Below the pieces are notes generated by a model. The model worked only from the letters and a program-made list of their open reading frames with translations. It did not search any database and was not told the origin of the DNA. A stretch of 38,462 nucleotides of DNA from Verrucomicrobiia bacterium (lineage in GTDB: Bacteria > Verrucomicrobiota > Verrucomicrobiia > JADLBR01). Shown here piece by piece: positions 24,284 to 33,527 of this stretch. Position 1 is the first letter of the stretch, and the number at the start of each line of letters is the position of its first letter. The stretch spans positions 1-38,462 of the forward strand of contig JADLBR010000319.1 of assembly GCA_020847615.1 (NCBI GenBank), in the 5' to 3' direction. The translations under genes were made by a program, and so were the position numbers.

Positions 24284-25648
24284 ATGAGGGTGGTTGTGAG
24301 TCGGGTCATGCCCTTCGCCCTGTTCCTGGCGCCATGGATCGCGCCCGGTGCGGAGGTCCGCATCGCCAGCGATTTCCCGGGCGGCAATATCGTAATCGAG
24401 AGGATCGAAGGGGATGACGTATTCGTCCACCAGGATCTCCGCGACACCAAGGGCGACTGGTTCTATTGGTACTTCGCGGTGCGCGGCGCACAGGGCCGCG
24501 AGCTGACATTCCATTTCACGAGAAGCCGGGCCATCGGACCGCTCGGGCCCGGCGTCAGCCGCGACGGGGGAAGGAGTTGGGCGTGGCTCGGCCGCAGGGG
24601 TTCACCCACGTCGTTCACCTGCGGCTTTGGCTCTGACGACACCGAGGTGCGGTTCAGCTTCGGCATGCCCTACCAGCACGCGGACCTGATGCGCTTTTTA
24701 GAAAGGCACGCGAAGAAACCGTGCCTGAAACGCGAGGTGTTGGGCAAGACGCGGAAAGGCAGGCCTGTCGACCTGCTGCGGATCGGACGTCCCGGCGCAA
24801 GGGCGAAGCACAAGGTGCTTGTCACCGCGCGCCACCACGCCTGCGAGATGATGGCGAGCTATGTCGCGGAGGGGTTGATCGATGCGTTCCTTGAGGATTC
24901 CGAGACCGGGCGATGGTTGCGGGAGCACGTCGATTGCGCCGTGGTCCCGATGGTGGACCTGGATGGCGTCGAGGACGGCGACCAGGGGAAGAACCGCCAA
25001 CCGCACGACCACAAGGCCGACTACCGGGGCACGAGCATCTACCCGGAGGTGGCGGCCCTGCGGAAGTTCCTGGCGGAATGGGCGGGCGGCCGACCCGACG
25101 TCGACATCGACCTGCACAACCCCGGCATCAACCACGACAGGATCTACACCCACGCGCTGCGCGCCGCGGTGGGCGAGGGACCCGAGTCACGCGCCCCGGA
25201 GAGGAAATTCCTGGAGACGCTGGAGGCCGTGCAGCGGGGCCCAATGAAATTTCGCCTCCAGGACTCGGTGGATTTCGCCGCGCGCATGGCCGCCAAATCG
25301 AAGACGGCGGAGGGCGAGGGCGCGACGCCTGGCGACAAGGTCCCGGGGACCATGGCGGGCAGTCGCGATGGCGAGGTGAACGCCGGGTTCGAGATCCCCT
25401 ACGCCCTCGTGGGCGACGTCCCCGTCACGCCCGACTCCGCGCGGGCCTTCGGGCACGACATCGCCCGGGCCCTGGTCGTCTCGGCCAATGGGATTCTGGG
25501 CGATTTGCCGGAGGCGGGAGCCTCGGCGCTGCATCCGTCCCCGACCGGCCAGGCCGAGGAGATCGCGGTCAGCCACCCCACCGCAACCAGACGCGAGCGG
25601 TTCGCTCTGCCCAAGGCCGGACACACGGCCCGGGTGATCATCGAGTGA
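24284..25648 (+). CDS. Secreted M14 family metallocarboxypeptidase
   Basis: This 454-residue protein has a signal peptide (about 1-23). An N-terminal beta-sandwich (about 25-135) resembles the domain before the catalytic domain in cytosolic carboxypeptidase-like proteins. The M14 zinc peptidase domain shows RHHACEMMA with zinc ligands H185 and E188, the third ligand in DIDLHNPG (H278), and GFEIPYA near the C-terminus as a candidate for the catalytic Glu. It should remove C-terminal residues from peptides outside the cytoplasm, perhaps from cell-wall or glycoprotein material. The ATG at 24284 begins the signal peptide; a longer frame to 24206 does not resemble a leader. The divergent gap to the GH20/67-like gene is 143 bases. 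Confidence 0.87.
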   Translation: MRVVVSRVMPFALFLAPWIAPGAEVRIASDFPGGNIVIERIEGDDVFVHQDLRDTKGDWFYWYFAVRGAQGRELTFHFTRSRAIGPLGPGVSRDGGRSWAWLGRRGSPTSFTCGFGSDDTEVRFSFGMPYQHADLMRFLERHAKKPCLKREVLGKTRKGRPVDLLRIGRPGARAKHKVLVTARHHACEMMASYVAEGLIDAFLEDSETGRWLREHVDCAVVPMVDLDGVEDGDQGKNRQPHDHKADYRGTSIYPEVAALRKFLAEWAGGRPDVDIDLHNPGINHDRIYTHALRAAVGEGPESRAPERKFLETLEAVQRGPMKFRLQDSVDFAARMAAKSKTAEGEGATPGDKVPGTMAGSRDGEVNAGFEIPYALVGDVPVTPDSARAFGHDIARALVVSANGILGDLPEAGASALHPSPTGQAEEIAVSHPTATRRERFALPKAGHTARVIIE

Positions 25649-25729
25649 GGTCCGTGACTGAGGCACGAAATCGAGACAGATTGAAGAAAACTGGCCAAAG
25701 GGAGGCAGGTCCTGTTCGATTATATAGCC

Positions 25730-26656
25730 ATGACGGAACATCCCATCCGATATTTTCTGCCGACATCGCGCGCCTTTGACGGAACCAAGCGCGTCCTTTT
25801 TCAACCATTTGAACTCGGGAAGTGGTTCGTTCTGGGGTTCAGCGCGTGGCTCGCCGGCTTGCTTGACGGGAATGGGGGCGGCGGTGGCACCGGCGTCGGG
25901 GGCGACCAGACGGATGGCGGTCCGGCGGAAAGCTTCCTTCGGGGGGTGGCCGATTGGGCGCAGCAGCACATGGGGATCGCGATCCTGATCGGGGCGGTGG
26001 TGCTGCTGGTCTTCATCGGTCTGGCGGTGCTGCTATTCTGGATCAGCTCGCGCGGCAAATTCATGTTTCTCGACAACGTGGTCCACAATCGGGCGAGGGT
26101 GAGGATTCCATGGAACCAGTTTCGCGCTCAGGGGAATTCGCTCTGCCTCTGGCGGCTGGTTTTCGCGGCGATCGCCATTTCCGCGGTCCTGATCGTCGTC
26201 GGGGCCTTCGCCGTGCCATGTGTCATGCTGCGCGATTCGCGGGGATGGCTCTTGGCGCTGGCGGGTTGTGGTATCGCGGGGACCCTGGCCCTTGTGCTGG
26301 CGCTCATCTACGTGGGCATCCTGCTTGAGGATTTCGTGATTCCGCTGATGTACCGGGATTCGCTCACCACGAATCAGGCTTGGGGGCGATTCCTCGCGGT
26401 GCACAGGTACTCGCCCGGCCACTTCGTGCGGTACGCGCTATGGAAAGTCGTCCTCGGAATAGCCGCGCTCGTCGCGATCGTCCTGGTGGGCATAGGAACG
26501 TGTGGCCTGGGGATTCTCCTGATGATCATCCCGTACATAGGGACCGTCTTCCTTCTTCCCGTCCCGGTCTTCTTCCGGTTTCTCGGGCCGGAGTTCCTGA
26601 GGCAATTCGGGGGCGACTGCGACATCTTGGATTCCGGGGCCGAGGCGGCGAAGTAG
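25730..26656 (+). CDS. Polytopic membrane protein of unknown function (DUF7544-like)
   Basis: This 308-residue protein has about six hydrophobic segments (roughly 31-45, 81-107, 141-164, 172-198, 238-258 and 260-282) and a Gly-rich loop at 48-64. The opening RYFLPTSRAFDGTKRVLFQPFELGKWF pattern, given here by its ends RYFLPTSRAF and FELGKWF, recalls DUF7544-type proteins. No catalytic or transport motif is visible. The start at 25730 has no clear Shine-Dalgarno at proper spacing. Its stop codon TAG (26654-26656) is the first three bases of a palindrome that also carries the stop of the convergent gene. Confidence 0.75.
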   Translation: MTEHPIRYFLPTSRAFDGTKRVLFQPFELGKWFVLGFSAWLAGLLDGNGGGGGTGVGGDQTDGGPAESFLRGVADWAQQHMGIAILIGAVVLLVFIGLAVLLFWISSRGKFMFLDNVVHNRARVRIPWNQFRAQGNSLCLWRLVFAAIAISAVLIVVGAFAVPCVMLRDSRGWLLALAGCGIAGTLALVLALIYVGILLEDFVIPLMYRDSLTTNQAWGRFLAVHRYSPGHFVRYALWKVVLGIAALVAIVLVGIGTCGLGILLMIIPYIGTVFLLPVPVFFRFLGPEFLRQFGGDCDILDSGAEAAK

Positions 26657-26688
26657 GAATTTGCCGGACGAGGTCCGACAAACTCCTA
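26654..26688. terminator. GTCGGAC-family hairpin carrying the stop codons of two convergent genes
   Basis: TAGGAATTTGCCGGAC (26654-26669) pairs with GTCCGACAAACTCCTA (26673-26688) with two mismatches and loop GAG. The first three bases are the stop of the plus-strand membrane protein gene, and the last three are the stop, on the minus strand, of the glycosidase remnant. Its place between convergent genes suggests a two-way terminator; there is no T-run. Confidence 0.6.
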
Positions 26689-27937
26689 GCGCTGCTTCGC
26701 TCGCGCTTCCATGTCCCCGTGGACTGAGGTGAGCGAACGGACCAGTTCCTCCCAAGGCCGCCCGTCGCTTCGGACGAGGCCGCGGTTGGCCTCGCGCTCG
26801 GGGCTGTCGAAGTCGCCATATATGAACCAGTGGGCGCCGACGATGTAGGGCTCGTTGAAGAAGTCCGCGGCGATATGGGCGGCCTGGCGCGCGCGGATGG
26901 CCTGGGTGGGAACCGCCTGCGGGAAGGACCAATCCAGGACCGCCTTCTTCTGCCCGTATAGCCCGCTATCCATCGCCGGCACGCTCCATTCGCCGACGAT
27001 GACTGGTTTGCCGGTGCGCCGCGCGACTTCCCGCAGGATCGCAAGCCCGCTGGGCCCGACGCCGGCCGCTTGGTTGTCGGGATACAGGTTGACGGCCACG
27101 AGGTCGTAGGCCGCGCAGAGGTCGATGTTGGGCAGCCAATGGGGCAGGCCGCCGAGGTTGTGGCGATTTGAGGCGATCAGGTGATCGGGGTCGGCCTCCC
27201 TCGTGACCCGCAGGGTGACGTCCACATAGCGCTGGTACAACCGCCGCGCGAAAGCGATGAAGTCCTCGTGCATCGGCCCGCGATCCAGCGGTGGCTCGGG
27301 CCGGGCGGCGGCCAGAGCCTCATAACTGGCGAAGGCCGTGCACCAGCGCGCGTTGAGGGACGATATCTGGGGATACTCTTCCCGAAGGAACTCGATCAGT
27401 GCGCGACCGCAGTGCGGGCTCCAGACGAAGCGGTGAAGGTCGTCGAAGCCAATCTCATTGTCCACGAACCACGCGACGAAGTCCGGGTCGCCGCGCACCA
27501 ACGATGCCTGATCTTCCGCACGTTTCCTGGCGGACGCTTCAAATCGCGGGTCGAACGGGTCGGGGAAACCGTGCTCGCCGTCCTTCTGCCGCCCGCGGCA
27601 GTCGGTGAGGAGGTCGAATTCGCCATGCCTGAGGCAGTCGTGGTAGTTCAGCACGGCGAATTGGGGCATGGTCGCCCGCCCCTGCTCCCGCAACTCCTGG
27701 TTGTATCGGGCATAGCGCCGCAGCGAGTGCCAGCCGGCGAGGCCGTTGAAGCCCCAGCCACGGCCCGACCACCAGCGCACGCCCGACTTTCGCCTCTTCG
27801 GCCACGCGGAATCCCGCGGCATCTTCCGGCGCGACTTTCCCCTCATCCAGCGTGAGCACCGTTTGCCAAGGTGCGGTGATCTTTTCGCCTGGAGGCAGCG
27901 GCAGCATTCCGGATTCGGGACCGCCTTCCCTCGCATC
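26686..27937 (-). pseudogene. Agarase-like glycosidase remnant, truncated and frameshifted
   Basis: The minus strand encodes a TIM-barrel glycosidase resembling beta-agarase-type proteins: GRGWGFNGLAGWHS, MPQFAVLNYHDCL, FPDPFDPRFEASARKRAEDQ, FVAWFVDNEIGFDD and VIVGEWSVPAMDSG. This part runs in one frame from about 27786 to the stop at 26686. The preceding N-terminal part (about 27937-27784, APWQTVLTLDEGKVAPEDAA to FRVAEEAKVG) is in another frame, fused in frame to the end of the metallo-beta-lactamase gene. Between RWW and GWGFN about 70 residues expected in such proteins are missing, and no leader remains. The longest clean product would start at ATG 27669 (327 residues) and lack the first barrel strand. 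It is probably non-functional. Confidence 0.65.
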
Positions 27938-28717
27938 GGTGGCCACCACTTGCCCGACGCCCAGCCTGACGAAACCGTCGCCAAATGCCTCCTTGAACAT
28001 GGCAATGGCCCTGTCGCCAGAGCAGTGGCTTGGACCGACCTTCCGCACACCGAGTGCTTTCAGTTCCCGGATCACGCCGTTCACCTCTTCCTCGGAATGC
28101 TTCAGGAGATGGAATCCGCCGAGGACCATGAATACGTCCCGCCGAAGTTCTTCCTTGGCCCGTTTGGTGATGGCCACGATCCCGGGATGTGCGCATCCGG
28201 TGACGATCACCAGCCCCTGCCCCGTCTCCAAGACCAGCGATTGTTCGACCGTCACCGGGCTCATCGTATGGCCCAGGACGAAAACGCCCTTGCAGACCTC
28301 CGCGGGTTGGTTGACGACGGTCACCGTCGCGGCCGCCGCTCCCACGTCGGACGCAAACGCCTCCGGCGTCCCGGCCGGCAGAAACACGGGAACGTCCCGG
28401 TTCTCCTTCAGAAACGGCAGGAGTCCGCCCGTGTGGTCCCCGTGATTGTGGGAAATCACAACCGATCGGACGTCCGTTGGGCGCACGCGCATCGCCTCGA
28501 GGTTGGCCAACAACAGGTCGCCTTTGCCTCCCGCATCAAACAGGATTGTCTTCTCTGGGCCCGTGACCACGCAGGCGAATCCCCAGTCGGAACGACATGC
28601 CGGGTCCGCCACGTAGTTGTCGTAGGCCACCTTGATCGTCAGCGAGGCCTCGGCGGCAAGGATGCCCGCCGCCGAGACCGCGAACCATCCGCATACCTTC
28701 GTGCTCCAGCGGGACAT
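27539..28717 (-). CDS. Exported metallo-beta-lactamase-fold hydrolase, C-terminus run into a glycosidase remnant
   Basis: The first 260 residues form a complete MBL-fold protein. A leader (about 1-23) is followed by SHNHGDHTGG with metal ligands H90, H92, D94 and H95, then VTGCAHPGIV, GGFHLLKHS and PSHCSGDRAIAMF. It resembles the dihydropteroate-synthase-like MBL group, whose substrates are poorly known. The frame does not stop at the natural end (about RLGVGQVVAT). It reads through about 50 residues belonging to an agarase-like gene and then out-of-frame sequence to 27539, giving 392 residues. The start at 28717 is fixed by AAGGAGG six bases upstream. It diverges from the fucosidase operon across 113 bases. 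Confidence 0.75.
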   Translation of the reverse strand: MSRWSTKVCGWFAVSAAGILAAEASLTIKVAYDNYVADPACRSDWGFACVVTGPEKTILFDAGGKGDLLLANLEAMRVRPTDVRSVVISHNHGDHTGGLLPFLKENRDVPVFLPAGTPEAFASDVGAAAATVTVVNQPAEVCKGVFVLGHTMSPVTVEQSLVLETGQGLVIVTGCAHPGIVAITKRAKEELRRDVFMVLGGFHLLKHSEEEVNGVIRELKALGVRKVGPSHCSGDRAIAMFKEAFGDGFVRLGVGQVVATDAREGGPESGMLPLPPGEKITAPWQTVLTLDEGKVAPEDAAGFRVAEEAKVGRALVVGPWLGLQRPRRLALAAALCPIQPGVAGAGAGDHAPIRRAELPRLPQAWRIRPPHRLPRAAEGRRARFPRPVRPAI

Positions 28718-28723
28718 TGCCGA

Positions 28724-28730
28724 CCTCCTT
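28724..28730 (-). promoter_or_regulatory. Shine-Dalgarno of the metallo-beta-lactamase gene
   Basis: AAGGAGG lies six bases before the ATG at 28717 on the minus strand. It is the strongest ribosome-binding site noticed in the window and decides this start over an in-frame ATG at 28771. Confidence 0.7.
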
Positions 28731-28830
28731 GCGAACGGGTTGTTCACGGCTTGCCGCGAGTCGTAGCACAACCCAATCTCTTCCCCAACCAGAAAGGACT
28801 GGCCCTCCTCGAGGAGAAAGGAAAGTCACC

Positions 28831-30279
28831 GTGAAACTGCAACGCGCCCGCACCCTCTTGACCGCCGCGCTCGTGCTCGGCGGATCGCATTTGCCCGCCG
28901 CCGAGCCGGCCAACCCCGGACGCGAGGCGCGCCTCGCGTGGTGGCACGAGGCAAAGTTCGGTATGTTCATTCACTGGGGCCTGTACTCGCACCTGGCCGG
29001 CGAGTGGAAGGGCGGGTATTACCAGGGCATCGGCGAGTGGATCATGTACAAGGCCCGCATACCCATCGCGGACTACGAGGGCGTCGCCAAGCGGTTCAAC
29101 CCGGTGAAGTTCGACGCCGACGCATGGGCGCAACTGGCGCAGGACGCGGGGATGCGATACCTCATCATCACCTCCAAGCACCACGACGGCTTCGCGATGT
29201 TCGGGTCGAAGGCCGACCGCTTCAACATCGTGGACGCGACGCCGTTCGGGCGAGACCCGGTGAAGGAACTCGCCGCCGCGTGCGCGAAGCGCGGCATCAA
29301 GTTCGGCGTCTATTATTCGCAGGCGCAGGACTGGTCGGCACCGGGAGGCGCGATCTGGAAAGGGCCGCACGAGGCCGATCCGGTCTGGGAGGTGCCGCAG
29401 TGGGACCCGCGGCAGAACGGCGACTTCGACACCTACTTCGACGCGAAGGCGCTCCCGCAGGTGCGCGAACTCTTGGGCAACTACGGCCCGATCTCCGTGA
29501 TGTGGTTCGACACGCCGCTCGGCGTCATGAACGTCGAGCGCGCCGCGAAGCTCCAGAAGGTCGTGCGCGACCTCCAGCCGGACTGCCTCATCAGCGGACG
29601 CCTCGGTGGGAAGTTTCAGAGCGACTACGATTCCGAGGGCGACAACGCCATCCCGAACCTCGCCCGCGCCGGCGCGTGGGAAACCCCCGCCACCCTGAAT
29701 CACACCTGGGGCTTCAAGAAACACGACCACCATTGGAAGACGCCCGCCAACGTCATTTTCAAACTCGTGGACATCGTCAGCAAGGGCGGCAACTACCTGC
29801 TCAATATCGGCCCCGACGGCGAGGGCGTCATCCCGCGGCCCAGCGCGGATACCCTCCTCGGCGTCGGCCGCTGGCTCAAGGTCAACGGCGAGGCGATCTA
29901 CGGCGCCGGGCGAACGCCGTTCGGCGAGGAATTTGGAACCCCCGCCAAAGCCTCGCAGGACAAGAGATCCGCACCGCCCGCCGAGTGGCGCTGTGAGTCC
30001 TGCGGGGCCACCCAGGCGCGCCCTCCGCAATTCGAGCCCCGCACCGAGTGGCGTTGCACCACGAAGCCCGGCATGCTCTACATCCACATCTTCCAATGGC
30101 CCGCCACCGGCCAGGTCGAGCTGCCGGCGGTGAAGGGGAAGATCACCAAGGCCTATCTGCTGACCGACCCGCAGAAGGCGGAACTGAAGGTGACCCAGAC
30201 GGAAACCGGTGTTTCCATCGCCCTGGCGGCCAAAGCGCCCGACCCGATCGCTTCAGTGGTTTGTCTGGAAGCCAAATGA
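28831..30279 (+). CDS. Secreted GH29 alpha-L-fucosidase
   Basis: This 482-residue protein removes alpha-linked L-fucose from glycan ends. It has a signal peptide (about 1-23) and the GH29 barrel with KFGMFIHWGLYS, ITSKHHDGFAMF, and VMWFDTPLG in which D227 fits the catalytic nucleophile. The usual WFDG is WFDT here. KGGNYLLNIGPDGEG closes the barrel, and a small C-terminal beta domain follows. The start is GTG 28831, with AAAGGAAAG upstream; the longer frame to 28717 covers the divergent promoter region and MBL gene start. Its stop overlaps the next start as ATGA, so it is coupled to the GH106-like gene. Retaining hydrolysis is family knowledge; the natural substrate is inference. Confidence 0.93.
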   Translation: MKLQRARTLLTAALVLGGSHLPAAEPANPGREARLAWWHEAKFGMFIHWGLYSHLAGEWKGGYYQGIGEWIMYKARIPIADYEGVAKRFNPVKFDADAWAQLAQDAGMRYLIITSKHHDGFAMFGSKADRFNIVDATPFGRDPVKELAAACAKRGIKFGVYYSQAQDWSAPGGAIWKGPHEADPVWEVPQWDPRQNGDFDTYFDAKALPQVRELLGNYGPISVMWFDTPLGVMNVERAAKLQKVVRDLQPDCLISGRLGGKFQSDYDSEGDNAIPNLARAGAWETPATLNHTWGFKKHDHHWKTPANVIFKLVDIVSKGGNYLLNIGPDGEGVIPRPSADTLLGVGRWLKVNGEAIYGAGRTPFGEEFGTPAKASQDKRSAPPAEWRCESCGATQARPPQFEPRTEWRCTTKPGMLYIHIFQWPATGQVELPAVKGKITKAYLLTDPQKAELKVTQTETGVSIALAAKAPDPIASVVCLEAK

Positions 30280-33200
30280 AGGGAACGAACCAGAAACACA
30301 TCCTCGCACTCCTCGCCGCTCAGCTCGTGGCGTCGCCAAGCGTGCCGCTCGCCGCGGGGACCGAGCCGACGGGGCCGGACGCGGCGATCAGCGCCCCCGC
30401 CAACGTCACCCCCATGCCGGCATGGGCCGTCGGCCAGGCCAACCGCTCGCCGGACCTCGACGCTTTGCCGGGATTTCAGAAACCACCGCCGGGATACGGC
30501 ACGGTGCCGTTCTTCTGGTGGCTCGGTGATCCGTTGACGAAGGAACGGCTCGGCTGGATCCTCGGGCAGATGGAGGGCATGGGCGTGTCGGGCTACCAGA
30601 TCAACTACGCCCACTCCGACAAGGGCGGACGCAGTTGGGGCCTGACGTATCCGAGCGAGCCTCCGCTGTTCTCCGAGGAATGGTGGAAACTGGCCGGCTG
30701 GTTCATGCGGGAGGCCAAGAAACAGGGCGCCGCCATCAGCCTCAGCGATTACACGCTCGGCTTCGGCCAAGGCTGGTGCGTGGACGAGATCCTGCGCGAG
30801 CACCCCGAGGTGACAGGCATGATCCTCAAGATGGGCAATGGCGGTCAGGTCAGCGCCGATAAGGTGCCCTGGTCGCTGAACCCGATGCACCCGATGTCGG
30901 GCAAGTGGTACGCCGAGAGATTCTTCGGCCAGTTCGAGCGCCGTTTCCCCGGCGAGGGCGGCAAGGGACTGAACTTCTTCTTTTCCGATGAGCTCGGCTT
31001 CGGCGTCGGCGGACGGATCTGGTCCGAGCGGTTCGCCGAAGAGTTCAGGAAACGCAAGGGCTACGACATCACGCCCGAACTGCCGGCGCTGTTCAAGGAC
31101 ACCGGGCCGCGGTCGCCAAAGGTCCGGCTCGACTACAATGATGTGCTCGTGGCGTTGAGCGAGGAATGCTTCTTCAAGCCCGTCTTCGACTGGCACCAGC
31201 AACGCGGCATGATCATGGGTTGCGACCACGGCGGGCGCGGCCGCAACGTCGTCGAGTTTGGCGACTATTTCCGCACCCAGCGCTGGAACCAGGGCCCCGG
31301 CGCCGACCAGCCGCGCCTCGGCAAGAACCTCATCAAGGCAAAGGTCGCCGCGTCCATCGCGCACCTGTACGAGCGCCCGCGCGTCTGGCTCGAAGGTTTT
31401 TACGGCAGCGGCTGGGGCACGACGTCGGCGGGCCTCGTGGACGCCACGTTCGCTAACTACGTGATGGGCTTCGATCTGCTCGGCCTGCACGGGATGTACT
31501 ACGCGACGCGCGGTGGCTGGTGGGAATGGGCGCCGCCCGACAACACCTTCCGGATGCCGTACTGGAAACACCTGCGCGGGTTCATGGGGTGCGTCCAACG
31601 CCTCAGCTACCTCCTCAGCCAAGGACACCACCGCTGCGACGTGGCGATCATCTACCCCGTCGCACCAATGGAGGCCGGCATGGGCGGCCCCGACGCCGTG
31701 AAGGCCGCCTTCACCACCGGCGAGCAGCTCTATGCCAGGGGCGTCGACTTCGACTTCATGGATTTCGAGTCGCTCGACCGGGCCAGGATCGCCGGGAACG
31801 AATTGCGCGTCGCCGGCGAAATCTACCGCGCCCTCATCCTGCCCGCGATGAAGGCCATCCGCCACTCGACGCTGAAGAAGGCCGTCGAATTCCACCGCGC
31901 CGGCGGCATCGTGCTGGCCATCGGCGCGTTGCCCGAAGCCAGCGACCGCATCGGCCGCGACGATCCCGAAGTCGTTGCGATGGCGAAGGAGATTGGCCTG
32001 ACCCAGGACGTCTTCGCCAAGCTCCCGCCGCGCGACTACGGGGGACCCGGCTACATCCAGCACCGCAGGCTCGGCCCGCGCGATCTCTACGCCATCTACA
32101 ACGCGCCGAAGGACGGCGAGGTCACCTTCCGCGCCACCGGCAAGGTCGAGTTATGGGACCCCTGGACCGGCTCGATCCGCCCGCTCCCCATCGCCTCGCA
32201 AACTGCCGCCGGCACCAGACTGAAACTCCCGCTGACCGAAAAGGAATTGCAGCTGATCGTCTTCAGCCCCGGCCAACCGGAGATCGCGCCCCCTTCATCC
32301 GGGTCACCGCCGACGGCGATCGCTGTCGAGGGGGATTGGGACTTCGAGTTGCAGCCGACCAGCGATAATCGTTTCGGCGATTTCCACTGGCCGCCGACAC
32401 CGGCCAAGATCGGCGCCGAAGTCCGACAGCTCTGGTATTGCGAGGGCGACAGCACCAACGGGACGTGGCGCAAGGTCACGTGTTCGTTCGGCCCGCAATT
32501 CACGAAGGACGGCAAGCCATACGAGATGTCGTGGCGCTGGGGGGTCGAGGGCGATCCCGGCCGCCAGGGCTATCACGGCTTGAAAGGGGAAGTGCACGAC
32601 GAGTTCCTCACCATCGGCAGACCAAGGCAGACCGCCACCGGCACCGCCTATGAGGCCGACGGCACCGGGACAACATTCTCGACAAGCATCCCCGCCCCGC
32701 GCGCGATGACCGCACGCGCCCTCGCCGGCGAACTGAAACCGTCGAGGGTCACGCTCAACGGCGAAATCGCAAACGGCGACACCCTCGAATTGAAGGCGGG
32801 CGCCAACGCCCTCGTGTTGCGGTACGACAGGCCGGGCCGCACCTATTTCGTCGTCGCGTCAGGGGAAATCCCGCCCGCGCCGGCAAACGCGCTGGCCGCG
32901 CGCTGGCACAACGATCCGAAAGTGCTGCCATTCGATGTGCGCGCCGACGAGGAGACACCGGTCGGCTGGTACCGGTTTGTTGCGCCGCCCGGATTCCGCG
33001 GCATGCGCATCACCGCGCGCGGCAAGGCGCAAGCATGGGCCGACGGCGTGCCGATGCCCCAATTCGCCCTGCAACATCCGGCGGCCAAGCCGGTCACGGT
33101 GTTCTTGCGCATCGAACAGGAACGCGGCTGCTACGCTGGTGCGGCGCTGCCTGAGTACATCCAGCTGGATTGCGGCCCCGGCCAGATGGCGCTGGGAGAC

Positions 33201-33527
33201 TGGTCGAAGATCGACGGATTGCTCAGCTATTCCGGCGGCGCGTGGTACCGGAAGACGGTGACGCTTCCTGCCGCAAGGCAGGTCATCCTGAAACTCGGCG
33301 AGGTGGTTGCCTCCGCCGAAGTGCGCGTGAACGGGAGAATTGCCGGCACCAGGGTCGCGCCGCCGTGGGAGTTGGACATCACGAGGCTCGCGGCTCCCGG
33401 CGAGAACCGGATCGAGGTGCTCGTCTGTAATACGCTGGCGAACCACTACACGACCATCCCGACGCGCTATCGCGGCGATACAACCTCCGGGCTGCTCGGC
33501 CCGGTCCGCATTGAGGTGACACCATGA
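30276..33527 (+). CDS. Large secreted GH106-like alpha-L-rhamnosidase
   Basis: This 1083-residue protein has a signal peptide (about 1-35). A GH106-type catalytic region starts at PPPGYGTVPFFWWLGDPL and continues with GMGVSGYQINYAHS, NFFFSDELGFGVGG and VWLEGFYGSGWGTT. The C-terminal 100 residues (about 985-1083) form a GH2-type sugar-binding jelly roll: WYRKTVTLPAARQVILKLGE, AEVRVNGRIAGTRVAPPWEL and ENRIEVLVCNTLANHY. GH106 enzymes release alpha-L-rhamnose from pectin, ulvan or other rhamnose-containing polymers. The ATG at 30276 overlaps the fucosidase stop, and its own stop overlaps the beta-helix gene start. Catalytic Glu residues were not assigned. A related uncharacterised family is possible. 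Confidence 0.82.
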   Translation: MKGTNQKHILALLAAQLVASPSVPLAAGTEPTGPDAAISAPANVTPMPAWAVGQANRSPDLDALPGFQKPPPGYGTVPFFWWLGDPLTKERLGWILGQMEGMGVSGYQINYAHSDKGGRSWGLTYPSEPPLFSEEWWKLAGWFMREAKKQGAAISLSDYTLGFGQGWCVDEILREHPEVTGMILKMGNGGQVSADKVPWSLNPMHPMSGKWYAERFFGQFERRFPGEGGKGLNFFFSDELGFGVGGRIWSERFAEEFRKRKGYDITPELPALFKDTGPRSPKVRLDYNDVLVALSEECFFKPVFDWHQQRGMIMGCDHGGRGRNVVEFGDYFRTQRWNQGPGADQPRLGKNLIKAKVAASIAHLYERPRVWLEGFYGSGWGTTSAGLVDATFANYVMGFDLLGLHGMYYATRGGWWEWAPPDNTFRMPYWKHLRGFMGCVQRLSYLLSQGHHRCDVAIIYPVAPMEAGMGGPDAVKAAFTTGEQLYARGVDFDFMDFESLDRARIAGNELRVAGEIYRALILPAMKAIRHSTLKKAVEFHRAGGIVLAIGALPEASDRIGRDDPEVVAMAKEIGLTQDVFAKLPPRDYGGPGYIQHRRLGPRDLYAIYNAPKDGEVTFRATGKVELWDPWTGSIRPLPIASQTAAGTRLKLPLTEKELQLIVFSPGQPEIAPPSSGSPPTAIAVEGDWDFELQPTSDNRFGDFHWPPTPAKIGAEVRQLWYCEGDSTNGTWRKVTCSFGPQFTKDGKPYEMSWRWGVEGDPGRQGYHGLKGEVHDEFLTIGRPRQTATGTAYEADGTGTTFSTSIPAPRAMTARALAGELKPSRVTLNGEIANGDTLELKAGANALVLRYDRPGRTYFVVASGEIPPAPANALAARWHNDPKVLPFDVRADEETPVGWYRFVAPPGFRGMRITARGKAQAWADGVPMPQFALQHPAAKPVTVFLRIEQERGCYAGAALPEYIQLDCGPGQMALGDWSKIDGLLSYSGGAWYRKTVTLPAARQVILKLGEVVASAEVRVNGRIAGTRVAPPWELDITRLAAPGENRIEVLVCNTLANHYTTIPTRYRGDTTSGLLGPVRIEVTP

